A stretch of DNA of 64,000 bases from Rhodothermales bacterium. Its GTDB lineage: Bacteria > Bacteroidota > Rhodothermia > Rhodothermales > JAHQVL01. The translations under genes and the position numbers were made by a program. The stretch covers positions 62,001-126,000 of the forward strand of contig JAWKNW010000003.1 in NCBI GenBank assembly GCA_041391505.1. Reading direction: 5' to 3'. This document shows, piece by piece, positions 25,273 to 33,703 of the stretch. A model generated the notes under the pieces. That model was given only the letters and a program-made list of their open reading frames with translations. It made no database searches and was not told the origin of the DNA. How positions within the stretch are numbered: position 1 is the stretch's first letter; each line of letters begins with the position of its first letter.

Positions 25273-25605
25273 TTAGAAAAGCATCAGAATGCTCTCCTGC
25301 TCGGTCATAGCCAACTTCTCGACCTGACTGTTCTCTCGCCGCAAAAATGCCTCTATGTCACGTGTGGAGCAATTCCCACGGCGTATTCAGATCACTTTTG
25401 GCGGCACACAGCGCAAGTGGCTAATCTCATTGAAATCAGAATCTTTGCTCACGATCACGAATCCATTCATACGAGCATAGTGCCAGACAACGAGATCATC
25501 CGCTTCATCAAGCCCTACCTCCGTCACGTGAACAGAGTCCTCATACACATCAGCCAGTAATCCAACCAGGCGTGGCGAGAGGTTCTGATCGAACAGCAAC
25601 TTCAT
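25273..25605 (-). pseudogene. DUF5615 PIN-like toxin, interrupted by in-frame TGA
   Basis: From the ATG at 25605 the frame gives MKLLFDQNLSPRLVGLLAD, DSVHVTEVGLDEADDLVVWH and GFVIVSKDSDFNEI, with the acidic residues of the PIN-like Mut7-C fold. A TGA at 25387-25389 follows PPKVI. Reading on in the same frame yields IRRGNCSTRDIEAFLRREN and ends LMLF at TAA 25273. Total length is then 110 codons, the normal size of DUF5615 proteins, and the TGA falls where relatives have an aromatic or aliphatic residue before RxGN. One base change (TGG to TGA) explains it. As it stands only 72 residues are made, so the toxin is probably inactive. The start overlaps the antitoxin stop (ATGA). Confidence 0.8.
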
Positions 25606-25826
25606 GCAGAAACAGCCACAATAGCACGTTCGCGATCAGCCGCATACTCGAGGCTGGCCAGGATATCCTCTTTCTCCAGATAGGGGAAGTCAACGAGCAG
25701 TTCTTCGTACGTCAAACCAGAGGCGAGGTAGCTCAGTACATCGTACACCGTAATGCGTAGTCCCCGAATACAGGGCTTACCGCCGCGTTTTCCGGGTTCG
25801 AGCGTTATCCTATCCTTGTAGCTCAT
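25602..25826 (-). CDS. DUF433 antitoxin
   Basis: 74 residues from the ATG at 25826 (MSYKDRITLEPGKRGGKPCI). It has the complete DUF433 pattern: GGKPCIRGLRITVYDVLSYL, then GLTYEELLVDFPYLEKEDIL and ASLEYAADRE. This small winged-helix-like fold serves as DNA-binding antitoxin for DUF5615/VapC-like toxins. It overlaps the toxin start by four bases. The pair sits between two copies of an aminotransferase gene end. It probably still represses its own promoter. Confidence 0.88.
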   Translation of the reverse strand: MSYKDRITLEPGKRGGKPCIRGLRITVYDVLSYLASGLTYEELLVDFPYLEKEDILASLEYAADRERAIVAVSA

Positions 25827-26025
25827 GGTTTCTGGTATGGGAGCCGAAATCTTGAAATCAGGTACAGCGCCGGCGATCTGCGGTTTCGTCAAGCCACGTT
25901 CCACGGGCGGCTCCCGCAGCCTGATTCCGCTGCTTGATGGTTGGCGGATGTGTCGGGTTACGGATATCGGTCTGGGGACCGATGATCCTAGCCGCGACCT
26001 ACAGGGCACACCGATCGGCGCGGGA

Positions 26026-27297
26026 TTAACCCATAACGAGGCTGCGCACCGCCTCCGCCAGACGATCCACCTCCTCCTCGTTATTGAAGATATGCGTCGA
26101 CACCCGCAGGGCGTCGAGGCCGCGCTCGGTGACGACGCGGCAGCGCATCTTGTGCTCGCCGAGCAGCACGCGGAAGAGCTCGTCGTAGCGGACCTTCTCG
26201 ATCTTGAACGTCGTGATGCCGGCGGACAACGACGCGTCCTCCGGCGTCAGCACGGTCACGCCGGCCATCGCGCGGAGCTGCTTCTGGAGCCGGCGCGCGA
26301 GGCCCTGCCCGTAGGCGGCCACCTGCTCCATCCCGATCATCTCCATGAACTCGACGGCAGCGACGATGCCGGCCACGCTCGTCGCGTCCCGCGTGCCGGG
26401 CTCGTAGCGCTCGGCTGTTTTGTTATACTCCAGCTTATCCGGAATATCGAACGTCCCGTCGTCGGAGTAGGCGCCGACCTCCGTCGGGGCGACCTCATCG
26501 AGCCGGTCTTCGCGGACGTACAGCACGCCGGTGCCGTGCGAGGCGCCGAGCCACTTGTGGCCGCTCGTCGCGTACGAGTCGCACCCGATCTCGCGGAGGT
26601 TGAACGGATACGCGCCGGCGGACTGCGCGCCGTCGATATGGAACCACAGCCCCCGGTCGCGCGCGAGGGTCGCCATGGCGTCGACGGGCATCTTGATGCC
26701 GGTCGGGGCCGTCGTGTGGCTCACCTGGAGGACCCGCGTGCGCGGGGTGATCAGCGCCTCGATGCGCTCGAGGTTGCCGGCGGCGCTCGTCGGGTCCGGC
26801 TCGAAGACTTTCACCTTGATCCCCTGCTGCTTCTGCCGGCTCATCCACGGAATCGCCCCGCCCGGGTGGGCATGCGACTCGAAGATCACCTCGTCGCCGG
26901 GGCGCAGGAACGTCAGACCCGATGCGATCGTCGCGTTGCCCTCCGTCGCGTTGCGCAGGAAGGCGATCTCCTCGGGCTTGACGCCGAAGAAGCGAGCGAC
27001 CGGCTCGCGCGCCTCCATGATGCGGTTGTGGCCGTGCTCGGAGAGGCGCTGGAGCTGCATCATCAGCGACGAGACGGTGTCGACCACCGGATACGGCGCC
27101 GGCCCGAGGCCGCCGGTGTTGAAATAGACGCGGTCGTGGGTGAGCGGATACTGCGCCCGCACCAGCGCCCAGAAGTCGTCGGGCGGGAGATGGGCCGGCG
27201 GAGGCCACGGCGCGCGGCCGGCGGCCGGCAGCAGCGCGGCCATCGGGGCGGCGGAGAGGCGCTTGAGGAAGTCGCGGCGAGGGGTAGGATCGTGCAT
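26026..27297 (-). CDS. class V aminotransferase (cysteine desulfurase-like) with Tat signal
   Basis: 423 residues. The N-terminus (TPRRDFLKRLSAAPMAALLP) is a twin-arginine export signal, so the mature enzyme is periplasmic or exported folded with its cofactor. PLP motifs: FLRNATEGNATIASGLTFL, FESHAHPGGAIPW, SHTTAPTGIKMPVDAM, FHIDGAQSAGAYPF and the lysine in SGHKWLGASHGTGVLY. It resembles isopenicillin-N epimerase-like and other exported class V enzymes; the substrate is unknown. A partial second copy of its 3' end lies 1 kb downstream. A palindromic repeat (27316-27366) and a hairpin (27427-27448) lie upstream. Confidence 0.87.
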   Translation of the reverse strand: MHDPTPRRDFLKRLSAAPMAALLPAAGRAPWPPPAHLPPDDFWALVRAQYPLTHDRVYFNTGGLGPAPYPVVDTVSSLMMQLQRLSEHGHNRIMEAREPVARFFGVKPEEIAFLRNATEGNATIASGLTFLRPGDEVIFESHAHPGGAIPWMSRQKQQGIKVKVFEPDPTSAAGNLERIEALITPRTRVLQVSHTTAPTGIKMPVDAMATLARDRGLWFHIDGAQSAGAYPFNLREIGCDSYATSGHKWLGASHGTGVLYVREDRLDEVAPTEVGAYSDDGTFDIPDKLEYNKTAERYEPGTRDATSVAGIVAAVEFMEMIGMEQVAAYGQGLARRLQKQLRAMAGVTVLTPEDASLSAGITTFKIEKVRYDELFRVLLGEHKMRCRVVTERGLDALRVSTHIFNNEEEVDRLAEAVRSLVMG

Positions 27298-27315
27298 GCG
27301 ATGTGCCTGGCTGAT

Positions 27316-27366
27316 GGAGGTCTCTCCGCTTCACCGACGGCACGCCGTCGCTTCCGGTCGAGATGA
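27316..27366. repeat. half-unit of the GGAGGTCTC/GAGATGACA repeat
   Basis: Contains ggaggtctctccgcttcacc followed by ggtcgagatgacg, spaced as in the units near 40 kb. Confidence 0.7.
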
Positions 27367-27426
27367 CGTTTTTTTAGGGTGAGGAGCTTCAATCCATGCG
27401 CCATGCCAGCCCCAAGCGCCCCATAG

Positions 27427-27448
27427 CCCCCACACTTCAGTGTGGGGG
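27427..27448. terminator. perfect 10-bp GC-rich hairpin
   Basis: cccccacact and agtgtggggg pair around a two-base loop. It lies between two divergent genes, so it is more likely a regulatory or repeat hairpin than a gene terminator. Confidence 0.4.
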
Positions 27449-27556
27449 GGCGGGATGCGCGCGGAAAGGATCCACGCAAAGGCCCAATCTCAAACGAGCT
27501 TTATCGAAGCCTCCATGCGTTGTATAATACCAGCCGCACCGCAAGACCACAACCCC

Positions 27557-28837
27557 ATGATGCCCCGTCTCTTCCTCGTCGTCCTCTTCCTCATCTTGCT
27601 CGCCGGCGCCGGGTGCCGGGGCGGGTCGGCTCCAGCGTCGGACGGACGGATTCCGCTGCGGCTCTACCTCCTCCTCATCAACACCGGGCAGGTAGCGTTT
27701 TTCGACTGGGCCGAGCAGGAATACGAAGCCCGGCACCCCGACGTCGACGTCATCATCGAGCAGTTCCCCGGGACGTCGCTCAAGGACTACGAGATCAAGC
27801 TGCGGCTGCGCTACGCCAGCGGGCAGGCGCCCGACATCTGGTCGCTCCGGGAAAACGAACTCACCACCTTCGTCGAGAACGGGCTCGTCCGGCCGGCGCC
27901 GGAGGCCATCGCCCGCATCGTCAAGGAGAACAGCATCAACGACCTGATCCGGCTCGCGCCGGTCTTCAACGACACCGTCTACGGCATCGTGCATCACGCC
28001 GGCTGGACGATGCTCTACTACAACCGCGCGCACTTCCGCGAGGCCGGCCTCGACCCCGACCGCCCGCCGCGCACGTGGGACGAGATGATGGATTTCGCCG
28101 ACCGCCTCACCGTCCACAACGCCGACGGGACCCTCGAACGCGCCGGCATCTCCCTCCGGAAGGTCGGCTACAAACCCGGCACGGCCGAGAAGTGGCTGTC
28201 GTTTTTCTATTCGGCCGGCGGCGTCCCGTTCAACGAAGACGGGACGGACAGCTACTTCGACAGCGACGCCGGCCGGGCGGCGTTCCAGTTCTACCGGGAC
28301 GTCCTCGACCGCGGCTACGACGACGTCACGTTCGAGGGCGACCAGCGCGGCTTCGGGCAGGGGCGCGTAGCGATGTTTATCCGCGAGGATCATGTCATCG
28401 CCTGGCTGACCGAGCACTATCCCGACCTCGACTACGGCGTCGGCCACATCCCGAGCCGCGACTCGACCTATACGTCCTACTCCTCCGGCGGCGCGTTCCC
28501 GTTCGTGGTAAGCAACCAGTCCGCCCACCCCGACGCCGCGTGGCAGTTTCTGGAGTTCCTGTTCGAGGACGACGTCTACCTGCGCTACATCGACCTCGTA
28601 CACGCCCAGCCGAACTACCTCTCCGTGGCGCGCCTCCCGCAGTTCTGGGACGACCCGCGGCTGAGCGTCTACCGCACGCAGCCGGTGAAAGTCCCCCCGA
28701 AGTTCTCGCACGACAAATACTCGCTGGAGCGCATCGGCGAATACGTCGAGCGGTTCAGCTACGGCCGTCTCGGCATCGACGAGACGCTGCGGCGGATGAA
28801 CGAGGAAATCGATCGGGGATTGCAAAGTGCGAAATGA
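27557..28837 (+). CDS. ABC transporter sugar-binding lipoprotein (family 1)
   Basis: 426 residues from the first of two adjacent ATGs (27557, 27560). A lipobox in LILLAGAGC anchors the mature protein. The body matches family 1 extracellular solute-binding proteins: IEQFPGTSLKDYEIKLRLRY, ASGQAPDIWSLREN, HHAGWTMLYYNRAHFREAGL, PRTWDEMMDFADRLT and AMFIREDHVIAWL. These proteins bind oligosaccharides or sugar alcohols for uptake. No permease or ATPase genes are adjacent, so the partner must be encoded elsewhere. The downstream isomerase-like gene supports a sugar substrate. The stop codon lies inside an AAATCGCAAA-type repeat. Confidence 0.88.
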   Translation: MMPRLFLVVLFLILLAGAGCRGGSAPASDGRIPLRLYLLLINTGQVAFFDWAEQEYEARHPDVDVIIEQFPGTSLKDYEIKLRLRYASGQAPDIWSLRENELTTFVENGLVRPAPEAIARIVKENSINDLIRLAPVFNDTVYGIVHHAGWTMLYYNRAHFREAGLDPDRPPRTWDEMMDFADRLTVHNADGTLERAGISLRKVGYKPGTAEKWLSFFYSAGGVPFNEDGTDSYFDSDAGRAAFQFYRDVLDRGYDDVTFEGDQRGFGQGRVAMFIREDHVIAWLTEHYPDLDYGVGHIPSRDSTYTSYSSGGAFPFVVSNQSAHPDAAWQFLEFLFEDDVYLRYIDLVHAQPNYLSVARLPQFWDDPRLSVYRTQPVKVPPKFSHDKYSLERIGEYVERFSYGRLGIDETLRRMNEEIDRGLQSAK

Positions 28838-28853
28838 AAATGGCAAATCGGGG
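28826..28853. repeat. AAATCGCAAA-type repeat at the end of the binding-protein gene
   Basis: The copy (ttgcaaagtgcgaaatgaaa, then atggcaaatc) spans the stop codon at 28835-28837. Confidence 0.5.
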
Positions 28854-28865
28854 GTAAGGCACGTA

Positions 28866-29150
28866 TTCAATACAATGTCATCTCGTTCAATACAATGTCA
28901 TCTCGTTCAATACAATGTCATCTCGTTCAATACAATGTCATCTCGTTCAATACAACGTCATCTCGACCGGACCCCCGACTTGATCGAGGGGTAGCGGAGA
29001 GACCTCCTCACAATGGCACTGCCAACCGTCGGGAGGTCTCTCCGCTGCCTCACCACAATTATGGCGATTTCGGTCGAGATGACATTGCGTGTGTTTTAAT
29101 TATTGTCGGGTTACGGTCCCTGTGGGGGACCTGACCCGACCTACGATATC
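28866..29150. repeat. 20-bp tandem repeat plus two palindromic repeat families
   Basis: The 20-mer ttcaatacaatgtcatctcg is repeated five times head to tail (28866-28970); the last copy has one change. It then continues directly into a GAGATGACA/GGAGGTCTC unit (28965-29090) and into gtcgggttacggtccctgtg with gacctgacccgacctacg (29105-29145). The whole gap of 330 bp has no gene. Confidence 0.85.
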
Positions 29151-29167
29151 ATTTTTCACGTTGCCTA

Positions 29168-30037
29168 TTGAAATTCCCCATGCTTCTCTCAGGCATTGCC
29201 GACGAAGCCGGCACCGACCTCGCAACGCAGATCCGCGCGCACCGGACGCTCGGCTGGGCGTACATCGACCTCCGCAACGTCGACGGGGCGCAGTTCACGA
29301 CGCTCGACGACGCGGCGTTCGACGCCGTCTGCGGCCGGCTCGCGGACGCCGGCCTGAAGGTATCCAGCTTCGCCTCGGGCATCGCCAACTGGGCCTGCCG
29401 GATCGACGACCCGTTTGAGGATTCGGTGGCGACGCTGAACAGGGCAATCCCGAGGATGCGCCGGCTGGATTGCCGCTACATCCGGGTGATGAGTTATCCC
29501 AACGCCGGCCTGCCCGAGCCGGCCTGGCGCGACGAGGCCGTCCGGCGGATGAAGGCGCTCGGCCGCATCGCCGAGGACGCCGGCATCGTCATCACGGTGG
29601 AGAACTGCGACGGCTGGGCGAGCACGTCGCCCGGGAACTACGCGCGGTTTTTCGAGCTGGTGGATTCGCCGGCCGTGAAGGCGGTTTACGACACCGGCAA
29701 CCCGGCCTCGCACGGGCACACGAACACGTGGGACTGGTATCTCCATGCGAAGCCGCACATCGCCTACATCCACATCAAGGACCACACAGGGCCCACGGCG
29801 GACGGCGCCGGCGAGCACGTCTGGCCCGACGCCGGGATCGGCTGCGTGTCCGAGACCCTGCGCGACCTCGCGGCCGGCGGGTACGACGGGTTCGTCTCCA
29901 TCGAACCGCATCTGGAGACGGTCATCCACGAAGGAAAAGGCATCACCCGGGCCGAGGCGGCCTTCGCGGCGTACGTCGAGTACGGCCGGCGCGTCGCGGC
30001 GCTGGTCGGCGAGGCTACCTCACCACCAGCAACTTGA
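29168..30037 (+). CDS. sugar phosphate isomerase/epimerase family TIM barrel
   Basis: 289 residues with a TTG start at 29168 (MKFPMLLSGIADEAGTDLAT); ATG at 29180 is the alternative. MKFP before LLSGIADEA fits the family, so TTG is preferred. Metal ligands of the AP-endonuclease-2/xylose-isomerase fold are visible: Glu in IVITVENCDGWAS, Asp in VKAVYDTGNPASHG, His in AYIHIKDHTG and Glu in GFVSIEPHLET. Related enzymes isomerise or epimerise sugars and inositols. Its 3' end overlaps the convergent metallopeptidase-like gene by 23 bp. Confidence 0.87.
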   Translation: MKFPMLLSGIADEAGTDLATQIRAHRTLGWAYIDLRNVDGAQFTTLDDAAFDAVCGRLADAGLKVSSFASGIANWACRIDDPFEDSVATLNRAIPRMRRLDCRYIRVMSYPNAGLPEPAWRDEAVRRMKALGRIAEDAGIVITVENCDGWASTSPGNYARFFELVDSPAVKAVYDTGNPASHGHTNTWDWYLHAKPHIAYIHIKDHTGPTADGAGEHVWPDAGIGCVSETLRDLAAGGYDGFVSIEPHLETVIHEGKGITRAEAAFAAYVEYGRRVAALVGEATSPPAT

Positions 30038-31109
30038 GGGTTCGCGACGCGCCTCCTTCCTCCAGACGGCCCAGGTAAAGCCCCGGCGGCTGCCCGGCCG
30101 CGTGCCAGGGCATTTCATAAACGCCGGCGGGATAGATGCCGGCCATCAGCCGGTCGACTTCCCGGCCGAGCGCGTCGAACACCGTCATCCGCGCAAATCC
30201 GGGGCGCTCCAGTTCGAGTCGAATCGTGGTCTCGTCCCGGAAGGGATTGGGGTAGTTTTCCAACCTCCCCTGACGCCCCGGCAGCGGGTCGCGCTCCGTA
30301 TCGAGTGCGAGCCCGAGCATCGGATACATATCCAGTTTGAGGCTGTCGAAGTACGCGATGCGGTTCGGCACGGTAGCCTGGATCGTGTCGTACAGCGAGG
30401 TGCTGATCTGTTCGGGGCGAATGCGGACGGCGAGATAGGTCAGGAAGGTCTCGGCGATGTCCTCGCGCGTCGGGTTATCGCGCGCGTAGGTGGAGATGAA
30501 GTCGCCGTCGGCCTGCTGCGCGGCCACCCAGCCGGGAGCGGCGGCATGATAGGCATCCAGCGAGGTGTGGGAGGCTTCGTGGACGAGCGTCTCCTCCAGA
30601 ATCCCGGCGGCCCGGTAGGCATCCGCCTGGCCGACATGGATCAGCAGGTTGTTGTTGCCGCCGCCGAACGGCTGCGTCCCCATGTGGATCCAGACGGTTT
30701 CGAGATCCGTCCGGAGCGCCTCGGGCAGCCGTCCGATCACCGGCGCAAAGACCTCAGCCTGGACCTGCGCCGCCTCGGGCGTCCCGAACTCCGGGTTCAC
30801 CTGGATCTCGACGACAAAGCTGTCCACCCCGTTGCTGCGCCGAAAGACCGCGTCGTACAGGAAGGCGTTGGCCGTTATCCAGTTGTTGACGCGCCGGTCG
30901 AACATGGTGCGCATCCCCTGGCCGGCGTACGAGAGCCGCTGGAAGGCCGTCGGATCGGCGGCGACGATGATCGTCGAATCGAGGAAGATGGTGCCGTTGA
31001 ACGGCGGCGACGCGGACGCCTTCGAGGCATCCTGGGCGGCGACCGTCGGGCCTGGCGCACTCGACAAAACGAGCAGCAGGGCGAGGAAAATCGGAGTTTG
31101 AGATTTCAT
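30015..31109 (-). CDS. secreted HExxH metallopeptidase-like protein with type IX sorting domain
   Basis: 364 residues from the ATG at 31109. A signal peptide (PIFLALLLVLSSAPGPTVAA) leads to a domain with LEETLVHEASHTSLDAYHAA, a zinc HExxH site near residue 190. Upstream segments (NLLIHVGQADAYRAAGI) and downstream ones (DNPTREDIAETFLTYLAVRI) fit a small gluzincin-like fold with a possible Glu third ligand in EDIAETF. The C-terminal 75 residues (LENYPNPFRDETTIRLELER onward) are a type IX sorting domain. It is therefore likely a surface protease or a protease-like adhesin. No specific family was recognised. Confidence 0.8.
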   Translation of the reverse strand: MKSQTPIFLALLLVLSSAPGPTVAAQDASKASASPPFNGTIFLDSTIIVAADPTAFQRLSYAGQGMRTMFDRRVNNWITANAFLYDAVFRRSNGVDSFVVEIQVNPEFGTPEAAQVQAEVFAPVIGRLPEALRTDLETVWIHMGTQPFGGGNNNLLIHVGQADAYRAAGILEETLVHEASHTSLDAYHAAAPGWVAAQQADGDFISTYARDNPTREDIAETFLTYLAVRIRPEQISTSLYDTIQATVPNRIAYFDSLKLDMYPMLGLALDTERDPLPGRQGRLENYPNPFRDETTIRLELERPGFARMTVFDALGREVDRLMAGIYPAGVYEMPWHAAGQPPGLYLGRLEEGGASRTLKLLVVR

Positions 31110-31164
31110 GGATAGGCGCTGACTGGATGCGTGGCCGGTTGATAACGCGCCCCTGCAGATCTGG

Positions 31165-31345
31165 TGCCGAAGCGATCCCCTTCGCGCTCGCTGGGGATGC
31201 GTGCAGGGTGATTGCATGCTCGCCGTGGTAGTGAGAAGCGTATGGGAGTTTGGGTGTATGGGGGCACTTTTTACCGCAAAACCTCCCATACCCCCATACT
31301 CCCATACCGGGAGATGCTCACGTTTGAAGAGCATGCGATTGCCCC
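31165..31345. repeat. dispersed hairpin repeat, copy 1 (TATGGGAG words)
   Basis: gtatgggagtttgggtgtat is followed after a short loop (ttaccgcaaaa) by cctcccatacccccatactc. The same stretch recurs in inverse orientation at about 59376-59510, including the flanking gtgagaagcg and gagatgctcacgtttgaag. A worn relative is at 52470-52510. Confidence 0.8.
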
Positions 31346-31431
31346 TGGGGATGAGCGCATACGACTGGCGTTTTGCCGGCTCGCGCCGTATCGTTGTGCG
31401 CTCCGCACCGTAACTGTTTCCCGCACGCAGC

Positions 31432-33699
31432 ATGCCCAAGCCCACCCTCTTCGCCCCCGTCTCCCGCGTCACGTATCCGGCCGGTGGCCCCGAAGTCGAG
31501 CAGACCGCCGCGGCCGCGTTGTGCCGGGGCCTCGGGATCGCTCCGCCGACGGCGGCGCAGGACGCCGGCGCCGGCCTCCGCGTCGGCGTCGCGCCCGGGC
31601 CGTGGGGTCTCGGGCCCGAGCCCGCGCCGAACGACGCGCCCTGGTGCTGGGCGCGGATCGACGAGGCAGGCAACGGCGAGGTGACGTCGTCCGAGCCGGC
31701 GCTGCTGTATGCGTTCGTCCACCTGCTCCTGGAGGGCCTGAGCGATGCCCAGCACGGCCAGCTCCGCGCAGGGTTGCTGCTCCCTGCCTCCTTCGCGTGG
31801 AATCGGCCGCTCTACGACTCCGTGCTGACGCAGGTCGCCCGGACCGTGCGCGACTTCGACGCTGAGTCGTACATCGAACAGATCGCCCGCAGCGGCTTCA
31901 CCCACCTCGAAGTCAACGGCCTCGCGGCGCCGACGCCGCAGGAGCCGGGCGTGCCGACCGAATTTTATCAGGCGTTTTATTCGTACGGCCCGGGCCTGCT
32001 GCAATTCGTGGACTCCGACATCACGCGCGGGCTCTACGACCGCTCGTACGTCCGCGCCAACCTGGAGCGGCTCAAGCGGATCGCCGGCATCGGCCGCAAA
32101 TATGGCCTCAAGCCCGGACTGCTCTGCTACGAGCCGCGCGCGATGCCGGAGCCGTTTTACGACCGCTACCCCTACCTCCGCGGCGCGCGCGTCGATCATC
32201 CCTTCCGGTCCCACAAGCCGCGCTACACGCTCGCACAGGACCATCCGGTTTCCCGGGAGCACTACCGGCAGTTGATGGACAACATGATGCGGGAGGTGCC
32301 CGACCTCGCGTACCTGTCGGTATGGACCAACGACAGCGGCGCCGGCTTCGAGCACACCAGCTCGCTGTACGTCGGCCGCAACGGCGGGCCGTACCTCATC
32401 CGCGAGTGGCGGACGCACGACGCCATCGCCGAGGCCGCCGGCAAGAGCGCCGTCCGCTGGATGCGCCTGCTCCAGGAAACCGCCGCCGCCTACAACCCCG
32501 ACTTCGTCGTCAGCCTCCGCATCGACGCCTTCCGCGACGAGCACGACCACCTGGTCGGCGCCATGGACCGCCACCTCTCCATCGAGGGCCCGTCGCTGCT
32601 GGTGAAAGGGTACGACATGCCGTATGTCCACCCCCGCTATCCGGATCAGGACGGCGTCGCCGGCTCGATCTATCAGACCGAAGTCGACCACCAGGAATCC
32701 GAGGCGCTCGCCCACTACCGGAGCCTGTCCGTCGAACCCTCGGTGTCCTACTCGGCGGGATCCAGCTTCAACATGGAGCCCCTGCTCGGCACCCCGTTTC
32801 CCCGGTCGCTGCACCGCAAGCTGCTCAACCTGCGCGAGGCCGGCCTGAAGCGGGTGAGCGCGCACGGAGGGCTGCTCCACCTCGACAAGACGCCCTACTG
32901 GCCCCATCCGACCGTCATCCAGCAGGCCCAGCTCAACCCCGAACGCCCCATCGACGACATCCTGATGGAACTGGCGGAGCGGTGGGCCGGCGAGGCCCGG
33001 GCGCACAAGCTGGTCGACGCCTGGGACATGATCGACGAGGCCATCACCTGGGTACCCTACATCTACCTGTACAGCTTTTTCGGATTCGTCTGGTACCGCG
33101 CGTGGATCCGCCCGCTGATCCCCAACCTCGAAGCCGTCCCCGAACCGGAGCGGCGGTACTACGAGCAGTTCATCGTCACCGTCAAGAACAACACAAATAA
33201 CGTCGACCTCAGCCGCGACGTCATGTTTACCCTCATGACGCCCGAGCAGGCCGCCGTCAAGGTGCGCGGGTTCGACGCCAACGTCTTTCCCCGGCTCGAC
33301 GCCGTCGAGGCCTTCCTCCAGCCGCTGTCCGGCGAGGCCGTCTTCAGCGACCTGCTCGTCCGCGTACGGGCCCTGCGCGCGTGGACGATGGCGCAGCGCA
33401 ATGTCTGCGCCTGGACGGAAGGCGTGTACGGCTATCTCGGTGCGACCACCGACGCCGAGCGGGCGCGCCACCGCGCCGGCCTCCAGGACATGATGGATCG
33501 GGATCTGGCCAACACCCGGCTGCTGATCGACCTGTGGGAGCAGCGGGAGACGGAGTGGATGCTCGTCGCCGGCGCCGGCGAGACGCCCTTCGTCTTCGGC
33601 CCCAATTTCGGCGATCACCTGCGCCGCAAGATCGACCTGACCGAGCGCTACCGCGATGCGGAGCCGTTCATGGACCCCGACGTGCTCTGGAGGATCTGA
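31432..33699 (+). CDS. putative glycoside hydrolase (alpha-glucuronidase-like layout)
   Basis: 755 residues, no signal peptide, so cytoplasmic. The N-terminal 110 residues (LGPEPAPNDAPWCWARIDE, SSEPALLYAFVHLLLEGL) resemble the small alpha/beta domain in front of many TIM-barrel glycosidases. The barrel follows from about 145 (IEQIARSGFTHLEVNGLAAP, LKRIAGIGRKYGLKPGLLCY, DLAYLSVWTNDSGAGFEHTS). WTNDSGAGFE is a candidate acid pair at the active site. A helical C-terminal domain fills about 540-755. I could not assign a known family number. The DUF89 gene follows after 4 bp, so the pair is co-translated and probably works on the same sugar phosphate or glycoside. Confidence 0.6.
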   Translation: MPKPTLFAPVSRVTYPAGGPEVEQTAAAALCRGLGIAPPTAAQDAGAGLRVGVAPGPWGLGPEPAPNDAPWCWARIDEAGNGEVTSSEPALLYAFVHLLLEGLSDAQHGQLRAGLLLPASFAWNRPLYDSVLTQVARTVRDFDAESYIEQIARSGFTHLEVNGLAAPTPQEPGVPTEFYQAFYSYGPGLLQFVDSDITRGLYDRSYVRANLERLKRIAGIGRKYGLKPGLLCYEPRAMPEPFYDRYPYLRGARVDHPFRSHKPRYTLAQDHPVSREHYRQLMDNMMREVPDLAYLSVWTNDSGAGFEHTSSLYVGRNGGPYLIREWRTHDAIAEAAGKSAVRWMRLLQETAAAYNPDFVVSLRIDAFRDEHDHLVGAMDRHLSIEGPSLLVKGYDMPYVHPRYPDQDGVAGSIYQTEVDHQESEALAHYRSLSVEPSVSYSAGSSFNMEPLLGTPFPRSLHRKLLNLREAGLKRVSAHGGLLHLDKTPYWPHPTVIQQAQLNPERPIDDILMELAERWAGEARAHKLVDAWDMIDEAITWVPYIYLYSFFGFVWYRAWIRPLIPNLEAVPEPERRYYEQFIVTVKNNTNNVDLSRDVMFTLMTPEQAAVKVRGFDANVFPRLDAVEAFLQPLSGEAVFSDLLVRVRALRAWTMAQRNVCAWTEGVYGYLGATTDAERARHRAGLQDMMDRDLANTRLLIDLWEQRETEWMLVAGAGETPFVFGPNFGDHLRRKIDLTERYRDAEPFMDPDVLWRI

Positions 33700-33703
33700 C
33701 GCG

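Noticed and set aside
28866..28970. Possible CRISPR-like or iteron array of 20-bp units
   Set aside because: There are no spacers, no replication gene nearby, and the unit continues into a palindromic repeat, so an iteron origin is not supported.
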